Notes under the pieces: model-generated
What the model was told of the DNA's origin: nothing
The model's input: the letters and a program-made list of their open reading frames with translations, nothing else
Database searches by the model: none
Origin: CAZEVY01 sp964515555
GTDB taxonomy: Bacteria > Acidobacteriota > Terriglobia > Bryobacterales > Bryobacteraceae
Direction: 5' to 3'
NCBI GenBank assembly: GCA_964515555.1
Contig: CAZEVY010000068.1
Span: 1-28,282, forward strand
Length of the DNA stretch: 28,282 nucleotides
Translations under genes and position numbers: made by a program
Shown: one piece after another, positions 18,002 to 25,660 of the stretch
How the letters are laid out: each line of letters opens with the position of its first letter
Position numbering within the stretch: the first letter of the stretch is position 1

Positions 18002-18709
18002 GTGGACACGACTCGACGCCAGTTCGCCGGCCTCGCCGCCGCAGCCGCAATCGCCCGGGCAGCCCCGGTGCGGCCCGCCCGCGACGCCATGGACCACCTG
18101 CTGCTCGGCATCGGCGACCTCGACCGTGGCATCGACTGGGTGGAAGGGCTCACCGGAATCCGCGCCGTCGCCGGGGGCGTCCACCCGGGGGCCGGCACCC
18201 GAAACGCCCTGGCGGCGCTCGGCGGCCGCCGATACCTGGAGATCATCGCGCCCGACCCCAAGCAATCGGCGTTCAACTTCCAGATCGACATCCGGCCGTT
18301 GAAGGAGCCGCGGCTGATCAACTGGGCGGCGTCCAGCACCGCCGTCGACGCGCTGGCGGCGGCGGCGAAAGCGGTCGGCCACCAGGTCTTCGGTCCGCGC
18401 GACGGATCGCGCGCCCGGCCCGACGGCCGCACGCTCCGCTGGAAGAGCTTTGGTGTAATGCACGCTTTTCGAGGCCCGATGCTCGACCCCGTGCCGTTCT
18501 TCATCGAGTGGGCGGCGGGGTCGCCGCACCCGGCCGAGGATTCGCCGAAGGGAATCGAGCTGGTGTCGATGTCGGTGGAGCATCCGGAGCCGGAGAAGCT
18601 GACGGCGCTGCTACAGAAGCTCGAGGTCGATCTGAAGGTCTCGCGCGCCTCGACCGCGCGCCTCTACGCCACCTTGAAGACGCCCCGGGGCGTGGTCACC
18701 TTCACCTAG
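18002..18709 (+). CDS. Glyoxalase-like (VOC superfamily) protein with Tat signal
   Basis: The protein has 235 aa. The leader MDTTRRQFAGLAAAAAIARA carries a twin-Arg pair. The rest matches the glyoxalase-like VOC domain (Glyoxalase_3 type): DHLLLGIGDLDRGIDWVEGLTG, HPGAGTRNALAALGGRRYLEIIAPD, and a later PFFIEWAAGSPHP. Candidate metal or ligand residues are His32, His61 and Glu80. The function of these paralogues is not established; glyoxalase, dioxygenase and antibiotic-binding roles are all possible. The start is GTG, immediately downstream of a TATAAT box and with no ribosome binding site, so a leaderless mRNA is likely. The gene is divergent from the TonB receptor and convergent with the MFS gene (7-bp gap). 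Confidence 0.87.
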   Translation: MDTTRRQFAGLAAAAAIARAAPVRPARDAMDHLLLGIGDLDRGIDWVEGLTGIRAVAGGVHPGAGTRNALAALGGRRYLEIIAPDPKQSAFNFQIDIRPLKEPRLINWAASSTAVDALAAAAKAVGHQVFGPRDGSRARPDGRTLRWKSFGVMHAFRGPMLDPVPFFIEWAAGSPHPAEDSPKGIELVSMSVEHPEPEKLTALLQKLEVDLKVSRASTARLYATLKTPRGVVTFT

Positions 18710-18716
18710 GCGGCCG

Positions 18717-19859
18717 TCAGCGCGGCTTGGCCAGCAACGGCCGCATCGCCAGGTTCACCACGATCATCGCCGCCGAGAAGGCGGGCAGGATCAGCAGCGC
18801 CGTCTGGAGCCGGCGCGGGTCGTCGCCGGCGATGCGCCCGATGATCGGCGAGCTTACCACCAGGCCGATCCAGCCGCTGGTGATCACGATCCCCATGGCC
18901 GTCGCCGTCATCTTCGGAAAGGCGTTGCCGACCATGGCCAGCGTCGTCGGAAACACGGGCGCCATCGCGAGCCCGGCGCAGAACACCCATACGCCGGCCA
19001 TCTGCGCGCCCGTCGCCTGGAGCATTCCGTAGGTGGTCACCGTCATCAGGACGGCCGAGGCCAGCGTCACCGTCTGCGGGCGGACCTTGATGAGAATCGG
19101 CGCCACCGCGACGCGGCCCACCAGGATTCCCAGAGCGAAGCCCAGCGAGAGGATGTTCATCGACGTGGTCTCGGCGATTCCCTGCGACATCAGGTGGCGC
19201 GTCAGCCAGTTCCACACACCCACCTCGGCGGCGACGTACAGGAACAGAAACAGCGCCAGCAGAAAAAGCACCGGCTGGCCGAGCAGTTTGCCGGCCTCGT
19301 CGCGCTGGAAGCCGCGGCCGCCGCTGGGCGGCGGCATCTTCGTCGCCACGTGCACGCCCAACGTGATGGTGGTGAGGATGGCGGTCAGGTAGCACAGGCG
19401 GACCGCGTCGTTGTCGAGAAAGTTGCCGTGGATGAACGGGGTCGCCAGACCGCCCAGCCCGAAAAACAGGTTCAGGAAGTTCAGCACCGTCGCTCGCCGC
19501 GACTCGCTGACGTCGCTCACCAGCGCGTTGGCCGCCGTCACGATGATGCCGCCTCCCAGGCCCAGCAGCAGCATCAGGCCGACAATCATCCCGTAGCCGG
19601 CTGAATTCGGCAGGCCGAACAGCGCCACGGCGATCAGCGCCAGTCCCAGCAGCAGCCCCGCCTTCTTGCCCTTGTTGTCGATGAGCGGGCCGACGGAAAC
19701 CGACGCGATCGTCAGCCCCAGTCCCTGGGCCAGCGCAATATAGCTGTTCTGCTCCGGCGTCAGCGAGAATCGAACGGACAGGTTGGGCAGGATCGTGCCC
19801 AGCATGGCGGCGATCATGCCGTAGACGAGTATGGCGAGAATGGCGGCGACGATGAGCAT
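18717..19859 (-). CDS. MFS transporter
   Basis: A 380-aa inner-membrane protein with about 12 hydrophobic segments. The loop between helices 2 and 3 has the MFS motif-A-like GPLIDNKGKKAGLLLGL. It resembles the sugar/organic-solute MFS group; the substrate is unknown. ATG at 19857-19859 is preferred because GAGG lies five bases upstream. An in-frame TTG at 19880 would add seven residues but falls on the predicted -10 element (TGATAAGAT, 19880-19888). It follows the membrane-anchored regulator gene (gap 63 bp) and converges on the glyoxalase-like gene. Confidence 0.88.
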   Translation of the reverse strand: MLIVAAILAILVYGMIAAMLGTILPNLSVRFSLTPEQNSYIALAQGLGLTIASVSVGPLIDNKGKKAGLLLGLALIAVALFGLPNSAGYGMIVGLMLLLGLGGGIIVTAANALVSDVSESRRATVLNFLNLFFGLGGLATPFIHGNFLDNDAVRLCYLTAILTTITLGVHVATKMPPPSGGRGFQRDEAGKLLGQPVLFLLALFLFLYVAAEVGVWNWLTRHLMSQGIAETTSMNILSLGFALGILVGRVAVAPILIKVRPQTVTLASAVLMTVTTYGMLQATGAQMAGVWVFCAGLAMAPVFPTTLAMVGNAFPKMTATAMGIVITSGWIGLVVSSPIIGRIAGDDPRRLQTALLILPAFSAAMIVVNLAMRPLLAKPR

Positions 19860-19879
19860 GGCGACCTCGGCGGTCTGCA

Positions 19880-19888
19880 ATCTTATCA
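19880..19888 (-). promoter_or_regulatory. Extended -10 candidate for the MFS gene
   Basis: TGATAAGAT on the minus strand (TGn plus TAAGAT, 4/6 to TATAAT) lies 20 nt before the ATG at 19859, leaving room for a short leader with the GAGG site. It sits in the gap after the upstream regulator gene. Confidence 0.35.
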
Positions 19889-19922
19889 GAAAACCGTCGG
19901 GGGCAACATGCGCCCGATCGGG

Positions 19923-21188
19923 CTACCACACGTGCGACGCCACCAGCTCCGGCTGCGCCGGCGTGTTGCCGATCACCTTCACCTGAAGGACCACTTGCAG
20001 ATTGCGATGCTCCCAGCCCGGCGCCAGCTTCCCGAGAATTCCGCCCAGCCGCTCGGGGTCGATCAACAGCCGCCCGGCGGCTTCCGTGCCGAACTGCTTC
20101 ACGCCGGCGGCCACCACCATCAGCGGTCCGGGCGTGGAATTGCGGATGCGGCTGATGAGGATGTAGTCGGCCGGCGTCAGGCCGTCGGCAGTCGACTGGA
20201 CTTCCCAGCGCCGGCCGGGCTGAGCCGTGTCGGCGATGAAGTTCTTCAGGTCCGGTCCGCGGTCGAAGCGGAATCTCCAGGACTGGCCGAGCTCCATGGT
20301 CCAGCGGTTGGTTATGGCGCCGATCAGGAGCACGGGCGCCTGCTTCAAGTCGGCGAACTGCACGCTGCTCGCGATGCGCACCCGCACCGCGCGGTTGCTG
20401 CGCCCGAGCATCGAGGCGATCTCGGTGGCCGCCACCATGTCGCCGAAGCCGACGTACTGGTTCGGAACCGCCACCAGGTCCGCGCCGGTCATCTCTTCGG
20501 CCGCCAGTTGCACGGGCCTCTGCATCGGAACGGGCGGAGGACCGAGTCGGTCCTCGCTGAGCCGCAGCGCGCGCGAGGAGGGGTGGTACACCAGCGGATT
20601 CCCGACCGCCAGCAGCATCGGCTCCGGGGAGTCCATCACCGGCGCCCAGAACCGGTCGAACGCCGCGACCGCCGGGTCGGTGCGTACCAGTGCGGCCGCC
20701 ACCGCCAGTGCCGCCAGCGCCAGCACCACCACGGCCGCCACCAGACGCGTCCGGTTCCGCGACGCCGGCGGCGCCAGGATTCGGGTTTCGTTCTCGCGCG
20801 CCTCGGCGTACCGGAACTCGGGAGCGTACGACCCGGACGGCAGCTCGATGCGCACGCGCGCCGCAGCCCCGTCGGGCGTCACGTAGTATTGCGCCAGGCG
20901 CTTGCGCACCTCGCGCGCCCCCACGCGGACGATGGTGTCTTCTCCCAGGTCGGACTCGGGCTCGCGGCGGAACACCTCGGTGGCGACCGTGCGCTCTTTC
21001 AATTGCCCGGCTTCCCCGGCGAGCGACTTCTCACAGACGTATTCCAGGAACTGCTGGCAGCGTGTACTGCGGTGAAACGCGGGACTGAGGAGGATGTCCC
21101 TGAGCTGTCCGCGAATCTCCTCGCCAGTCGGACCGGCCGGGTCCAGCGCCGGTTCGGCCAAACGCATTCGTGTAGCGACATCTGCCAT
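19923..21188 (-). CDS. Membrane-anchored protein with an N-terminal putative DNA-binding (wHTH-like) domain
   Basis: The protein has 421 aa. Residues about 25-125 match a recurrent N-terminal module of Acidobacteria and other soil bacteria: ILLSPAFHRSTRCQQFLEYV, LKERTVATEVFRRE, DTIVRVGAREVRKRLAQYY, then IELPSGSYAPEF. I infer a winged-helix-like DNA-binding role because related proteins place this module where OmpR/CadC-type domains usually sit. A single transmembrane helix spans about 149-168. The remaining 250 residues would be periplasmic and contain segments such as EPMLLAVGNPLVYHP and APVLLIGAITNRWTMELG. The architecture resembles CadC/ToxR one-component regulators. It is divergent from the second TonB receptor (281-bp gap), a plausible target. 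The start at 21186-21188 has GGGAG nine bases upstream. Confidence 0.75.
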   Translation of the reverse strand: MADVATRMRLAEPALDPAGPTGEEIRGQLRDILLSPAFHRSTRCQQFLEYVCEKSLAGEAGQLKERTVATEVFRREPESDLGEDTIVRVGAREVRKRLAQYYVTPDGAAARVRIELPSGSYAPEFRYAEARENETRILAPPASRNRTRLVAAVVVLALAALAVAAALVRTDPAVAAFDRFWAPVMDSPEPMLLAVGNPLVYHPSSRALRLSEDRLGPPPVPMQRPVQLAAEEMTGADLVAVPNQYVGFGDMVAATEIASMLGRSNRAVRVRIASSVQFADLKQAPVLLIGAITNRWTMELGQSWRFRFDRGPDLKNFIADTAQPGRRWEVQSTADGLTPADYILISRIRNSTPGPLMVVAAGVKQFGTEAAGRLLIDPERLGGILGKLAPGWEHRNLQVVLQVKVIGNTPAQPELVASHVW

Positions 21189-21255
21189 TGAATGGAACTC
21201 CCAGCTATGCCCGATTGTGTACCTTCAGGGGCAGGAAACGCAAGCGGCCCGTCCT

Positions 21256-21269
21256 GACCCTCCAGGGTC
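21256..21269. repeat. 14-bp palindromic repeat, copy 1
   Basis: GACCCTCCAGGGTC (6-bp arms around a CC centre) occurs here and again, identically, at 24991-25004. The two copies flank the second TonB receptor gene. The flanks also share GAGG/CTCCGG-rich sequence. Confidence 0.55.
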
Positions 21270-21329
21270 GCCGAGGGGCTCCGGACTCCCGGCCCGGTCC
21301 AACGGTAAGCCCCCTCCCGGAAGCCCGCT

Positions 21330-21351
21330 TACACGGTGAAGACACCGTGTA
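21330..21351. promoter_or_regulatory. Inverted repeat in the divergent intergenic region, possible operator
   Basis: TACACGGTG-AAGA-CACCGTGTA is a perfect 9-bp inverted repeat with a 4-nt centre. It lies 142 bp before the membrane-anchored regulator gene and 118 bp before the receptor gene. An AGCCCG hexamer flanks it on both sides (21322-21327 and 21351-21356). It could bind a dimeric regulator or form a leader hairpin. The rest of the 281-bp gap shows no ORF. Confidence 0.45.
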
Positions 21352-21469
21352 GCCCGTTGATTCGATCGCGAAACTGGCGTATCAACGTTGACACTAACGG
21401 ATGCTGTCAGGGGTCTTGCGTTCAGAATCGACAGCCACGTTAGCAACAACTTAGCTCAGAGGAGACACC

Positions 21470-24400
21470 ATGAAGCGTTCTGTCGCCGTCGGCATTGTCG
21501 CCGCATTCCTGTTAATTCTCTCCCTCGCCGGTCAAACGGCGACCGGAATCCTCCAGGGCCGGGTCAGCGACGCCTCCGACGCCGCCGTCCCCGAGGCCAA
21601 GGTGACAATCGAGGACCAGCGCACCGGCGTCAAGTTCGCGCTGACCACCAATTCCGAGGGCCGGTTCACTCAGCCGTTCCTGATCCCGAGCGACTACCGA
21701 CTGACAATCGAGAAGACCGGGTTTCAGCGGAACGTCACCAGCGACATCCGGGTCGCGGTGCAGCAGACCGTGTCTCTCGACATCCCCCTCAAGGTCGGCG
21801 AGGTCTCGACGACCGTCGAAGTCACCTCCGAAGCCGCGCAACTGGCGACCTCCAACTCCAGCGTGGCGACCGTCATCGACGGCCGCCGTATCCTCGACAT
21901 GCCCATGAACGGACGCAACGCCTTCAGTCTGACCACCACCGTCCCCGGCGTCATCCCCGGCGGCGGGTCGACCCCCTGGATCAGCGGCGGCCGCAACGCC
22001 TCCAGCGACATCACCGTCGACGGGACGTCGATCATCCTGCCGGAGAACAACACCGGCATCCTCCAGCTCGGCTACACGCCCATTGTCGACAGCATTGAAG
22101 AGTTCACGGTGATCACCAATTCGCTGGCGGCCGAGTTTGGGCGCACCGGCGGCGGGCTGATCAACGTGGCGACGCGGGGCGGGACCAACCAGCTTCACGG
22201 CACGCTGTTCGAGTTCCTGCGCAACAGCCAGCTCGACGCCAATACCTGGGCGAACAATCGCAACAATGTGGTCCGGCCGGCGCTTCAGAGAAACGAGTTC
22301 GGCGGCACCATCGGCGGACCGATCAAGATCCCCGGCCTCTACGACGGCGCCAACCGGACCTTCTTCTTCTTCAGTGAGCAGAGCGTACGGTCGCGCACCG
22401 CGGCCTCGTCAACCGCCACGGTGCCCATCGCCGCCTGGCGGACCGGCGACTTCTCCGACCTGCGCAACGGCAACGGCCAGCCCATCCTGCTCTACGATCC
22501 GCTGAACGTCGGCGCCGACAACAACCGCGTGCAGTTCGCCGGCAACATGATTCCGCAGACGCGGTTCAACACCGTGGGCCGCAATCTGCTCCAATACTGG
22601 CCGCAGCCCAACGCCGTCCCCACCAACGCCTTCACGAATCAGAACAATTACTTCAATTCGGGCAAGACGCCGGGACGCAATGACAAGTTCGACGCCCGCG
22701 TGGACCACAATTTCTCCGACAAGTTCCGGCTGTGGGTGCGCGCCTCGCGCGAGTTCGGCAAGGGACGGCCGTTCAACGGCTTCAACAATATCGCGACCTC
22801 CTCCGGCGACGGTCCGAACACCAGCAAGTTCCATAGCGTCGCCATTAACGCCGTCTACTCCTACAGCCCCACCAGCATCATCAACATCAACTACGGCCTG
22901 GGCCGCCGCAACTTCACGCGCTTCCCCTTCTCGCAGGGTTTCGACCTGCGCACACTCGGGCTGCCCGACTACCTCTATAACCAGGCCTCGACGCTCGGCC
23001 TCGAGTTCCCGCGCTTCAACATCGGCGGCAACACCAACATTTCTCCGCTCGGACAGGCGACCTTCACGACGCTGAAGGACCGCCCGACCGTGCACACCTT
23101 CCGGTCCGACCTCACGAAGGTGCTCGCCAAGCACACACTCAAGATGGGCGGCGAGTACCGCAAGTACTTCATCAACTTCACGCAGCTCGGGCAGCCCGAC
23201 GGGCAGTTCGACTTTGGCTCGCAGTGGACACAGCGCGCCGCCGGAACCACCACCACCTCGACCACCCAGGGCAACGGCTTCGCTTCCATGCTGGTCGGCG
23301 TGCCGAACTCGGGCACCATCGAGCACACCTTCGATATCGCCAGCGAGAGCCTGTACTTCGGCTTCTACGCCCAGGACGACTACAAGATCACCCGCAAGCT
23401 CACACTGAACATCGGCGTTCGCTGGGACGTCGACACCCCGCACACCGAGCGTTACAACCGGCTCAGCTACTGGGACATCGACGCGGCGTCGCCGATCGCC
23501 GGGCGCGTTTCCGTGTTCCCCAATCTGAAGGGCGCAATGATGTTCGCCAACGCCGATCACCGCCGCCAGGTGCCGGTCGACAAGAACAACTGGGGCGGCC
23601 GCTTCGGCTTCGCCTATAAGATCAACCAGCAGACGGTGTTCCGCGGCGCCTACGGGCTCATGTATTCGCCGTCGGTGCTTCAAGCCGCCGGGACTTCCGG
23701 CAGCTCCGGCACGCAGGGCTTCCGCGGCTCCACCGGAATGATCGTCTCCACCGACAACACCAACATTCTCGCCAACCTCAGCAACCCGTTTCCGAACGGT
23801 TTCAACCTGCCGCTCGGACCCGCGGGCGGGCCGGCCACTGAGCTCGGCCTGGGAATTGGCGAGAGCTTCTTCAACGACTGGGTGAACCCCGTCGTTCAGC
23901 AGTGGAACGGCAACCTCCAGCGCGAGCTGCGCGGCGGGTGGGTGGTCGAGGCCGCCTACCTCGGCAGCAAGGGCCAGCATCTGCCGGACGGCGAGAGCAG
24001 CATGCAGTACAACCAACTCCCGGCGTCCTACTTCGCGCTCGGCAACCAGTTGCTTGCCAACAACGCCAACCTGGTGTCGAACCCGTTCTTCGGCGTGATC
24101 ACGAATCCCAACTCGACGCTGGCGCGGTCGACGGTGCAATACTCGCAATTGCTGCGGCCGTTCCCGCAGTACACCAGCGTCGGGGCATTCCGCAAGCCGC
24201 AGGGCAACTCGCTCTATCACTCGTTTACCCTGCGCGTCGAGAAACGCCTCTCGCGCGGGCTCAACGTCCTGGTGGCGCTCACCACCGGAAAACTGATCGA
24301 CGATGTTTCTCAGCAAGTGAGCTTCCTGGGCGCCGCGGGGCTCAAGCAGGACTTCTACAACCGCGCCGGCGAGCGCTCGGTCTCGTCGCAGGACGTCTCC

Positions 24401-24952
24401 CAGCGGCTGGTGATCAGCGCGCAGTACGATCTGCCGTTCGGCAAGGGAAAGCAATACCTGAGCTCGATGCCGACGGCGCTCGACTGGGCCATCGGCGGCT
24501 GGCAGGTGAACGCCATCGTCACCTACCAGGGCGGCACGCCGCTGGCGATCGGCAACGGCGGCAACTTCTCGAACGTCTATTCGGTCGGCCAGCGGCCGAA
24601 TTCCAACGGGAAGAACCCGCTCATCACGGGCAGCGTCGACAGTCGCATCGCGAAGTACTTCGACACGTCGGTCTTCTCGCAGGCCGGCAACTTCACCTTC
24701 GGCAACGTCGGCCGCTTTCTGCCCAACGTCCGCGGACTGGGCACCAACAACGTCGACTTCTCGCTGTTCAAGAACCTGAAGTTCACCGAGCGCTTCACCG
24801 CGCAGCTTCGCGGCGAGGCCTTCAACATCGCCAATCACCCGGTGTGGAACAACCCCGGCACCACGGTCAACGACCTGGCGAACTTCGGCATCATCACCCA
24901 GAAGGGCGGCCAGCGCCGCCAGGTCCAGGTGGCGCTGAAGTTGTTGTTCTGA
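21470..24952 (+). CDS. Oar-like TonB-dependent receptor with carboxypeptidase-regulatory N-terminal domain
   Basis: An outer-membrane protein of 1160 aa. It has a signal peptide (about 1-24, VGIVAAFLLILSLAGQTA), a carboxypeptidase-regulatory-like domain (about 26-110; ILQGRVSDASDAAVPEAKV, EGRFTQPFLIPSDYRLTI), a plug-like region (about 125-240; RRILDMPMNGRNAFSL, DGTSIILPENNTG, EFGRTGGGLINVATRGGTN) and a barrel ending VQVALKLLF. NEFGGTIGGPIKIPG followed by FFFFSEQ is the same hallmark as in the other receptor of this window, but overall sequence differs, suggesting a different ligand. It has a strong AGGAG seven bases before the ATG. It is divergent from the membrane-anchored regulator and upstream, on the same strand, of oxidoreductase and esterase genes, which may process what it imports. 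Confidence 0.94.
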   Translation: MKRSVAVGIVAAFLLILSLAGQTATGILQGRVSDASDAAVPEAKVTIEDQRTGVKFALTTNSEGRFTQPFLIPSDYRLTIEKTGFQRNVTSDIRVAVQQTVSLDIPLKVGEVSTTVEVTSEAAQLATSNSSVATVIDGRRILDMPMNGRNAFSLTTTVPGVIPGGGSTPWISGGRNASSDITVDGTSIILPENNTGILQLGYTPIVDSIEEFTVITNSLAAEFGRTGGGLINVATRGGTNQLHGTLFEFLRNSQLDANTWANNRNNVVRPALQRNEFGGTIGGPIKIPGLYDGANRTFFFFSEQSVRSRTAASSTATVPIAAWRTGDFSDLRNGNGQPILLYDPLNVGADNNRVQFAGNMIPQTRFNTVGRNLLQYWPQPNAVPTNAFTNQNNYFNSGKTPGRNDKFDARVDHNFSDKFRLWVRASREFGKGRPFNGFNNIATSSGDGPNTSKFHSVAINAVYSYSPTSIININYGLGRRNFTRFPFSQGFDLRTLGLPDYLYNQASTLGLEFPRFNIGGNTNISPLGQATFTTLKDRPTVHTFRSDLTKVLAKHTLKMGGEYRKYFINFTQLGQPDGQFDFGSQWTQRAAGTTTTSTTQGNGFASMLVGVPNSGTIEHTFDIASESLYFGFYAQDDYKITRKLTLNIGVRWDVDTPHTERYNRLSYWDIDAASPIAGRVSVFPNLKGAMMFANADHRRQVPVDKNNWGGRFGFAYKINQQTVFRGAYGLMYSPSVLQAAGTSGSSGTQGFRGSTGMIVSTDNTNILANLSNPFPNGFNLPLGPAGGPATELGLGIGESFFNDWVNPVVQQWNGNLQRELRGGWVVEAAYLGSKGQHLPDGESSMQYNQLPASYFALGNQLLANNANLVSNPFFGVITNPNSTLARSTVQYSQLLRPFPQYTSVGAFRKPQGNSLYHSFTLRVEKRLSRGLNVLVALTTGKLIDDVSQQVSFLGAAGLKQDFYNRAGERSVSSQDVSQRLVISAQYDLPFGKGKQYLSSMPTALDWAIGGWQVNAIVTYQGGTPLAIGNGGNFSNVYSVGQRPNSNGKNPLITGSVDSRIAKYFDTSVFSQAGNFTFGNVGRFLPNVRGLGTNNVDFSLFKNLKFTERFTAQLRGEAFNIANHPVWNNPGTTVNDLANFGIITQKGGQRRQVQVALKLLF

Positions 24953-24969
24953 GCGCGCACAGCGGTGGG

Positions 24970-25026
24970 GCGGCGCTCCGGCGCCGCGCGGACCCTCCAG
25001 GGTCCGCCTCCGGGGAAGTGAGGCGG
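24970..25026 (+). terminator. Cluster of GC-rich hairpins after the second TonB receptor gene
   Basis: Three hairpins are packed together. GCGGCGC (24970-24976) pairs with GCGCCGC (24981-24987). GCGGACCC (24988-24995) pairs with GGGTCCGC (25000-25007). CCGCCTC (25004-25010) pairs with GAGGCGG (25020-25026). The last two overlap and are mutually exclusive. There is no U-tract. They lie 17 nt past the receptor stop and just before the next gene's promoter. Confidence 0.4.
24991..25004. repeat. 14-bp palindromic repeat, copy 2
   Basis: Identical to GACCCTCCAGGGTC at 21256-21269; here the arms extend to GCGGACCC/GGGTCCGC and form the core of a hairpin. Confidence 0.55.
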
Positions 25027-25035
25027 ACCTCCGGG

Positions 25036-25044
25036 TGATACCAT
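25036..25044 (+). promoter_or_regulatory. Extended -10 candidate, leaderless, for the subunit-3-like gene
   Basis: TGATACCAT (TGn plus TACCAT, 4/6 to consensus) ends 7 nt before the ATG at 25052 and no Shine-Dalgarno is present. This predicts transcription starting at or next to the start codon. Confidence 0.4.
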
Positions 25045-25051
25045 TCCTTCA

Positions 25052-25645
25052 ATGAAACGCCGACGATTCGTTCAGTCCATCGCGGCCGTCCCCGCCGTGC
25101 CGGTCGCGATCGCGCAGCAAGCCCCGCGCGGCGGACCCGGCGCCGCACCACCGCCGGCCGCCGAATCCCAACTCGAGTTCGCGCATCCGGACGATCCCGC
25201 CGACCCCACGCCGCGCTTCTTCAATCCCCAGCAACTCGCCGCGCTGCGCCGGCTGTCCGGCATCCTGATGCCCGCTCTCAACGGCGCGCCGGGCGCGATC
25301 GAGGCTGAAGCCGCCGAGTTCCTCGACTTCCTGATTGGCGTATCGCCCGCCGACCGCCAGCAGCTCTACCGCAACGGACTCGACGCCCTCAACGCGCAGT
25401 CGAAGAAGCGCTTCAACAAGCCCTTCGCCGACTCCGACGCCGCTCAGGCCGACGCGCTCCTCGCCCCGCTTCGCGAGCCCTGGACCTACGACCCTCCCGC
25501 CGACCCGCTGGCGCGCTTCCTTCGCGCCGCCAAGCATGACGTGCGCACCGCCACCACCAATTCCAAGCAATACACCGCCGCAGCGTCCGGCGCTGGCGCA
25601 CGGCGATTCGGCGGCGGCGGACTCTACTGGTATCCCCTCGACTGA
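25052..25645 (+). CDS. Gluconate 2-dehydrogenase subunit 3-like protein with Tat-type signal
   Basis: The protein has 197 aa. The leader MKRRRFVQSIAAVPAVPVAIAQ resembles a Tat signal. A Pro/Ala-rich stretch (about 23-38) precedes a helical domain like Gluconate_2-dh3: FFNPQQLAALRRLSGILMPA, GAIEAEAAEFLDFLIG, ADRQQLYRNGLDALNAQSKKRF. Such small subunits partner with FAD-dependent GMC dehydrogenases and often carry the export signal for the pair. The GMC gene follows 15 bp later, so the two very likely form one complex. No cytochrome c subunit gene is seen nearby. The start is the ATG at 25052, apparently leaderless. Confidence 0.88.
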   Translation: MKRRRFVQSIAAVPAVPVAIAQQAPRGGPGAAPPPAAESQLEFAHPDDPADPTPRFFNPQQLAALRRLSGILMPALNGAPGAIEAEAAEFLDFLIGVSPADRQQLYRNGLDALNAQSKKRFNKPFADSDAAQADALLAPLREPWTYDPPADPLARFLRAAKHDVRTATTNSKQYTAAASGAGARRFGGGGLYWYPLD

Positions 25646-25660
25646 GCCTTCGGTGAACCC

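Noticed and set aside
21388..21393. TTGACA as -35 of a receptor promoter
   Set aside because: No acceptable -10 hexamer is found 16-19 bp downstream (the region reads GGGTCT), so I could not support a promoter here.
22409..24838. 809-aa open frame on the minus strand inside the second TonB receptor gene
   Set aside because: Antisense shadow; the receptor on the plus strand is complete with signal peptide and terminal Phe.
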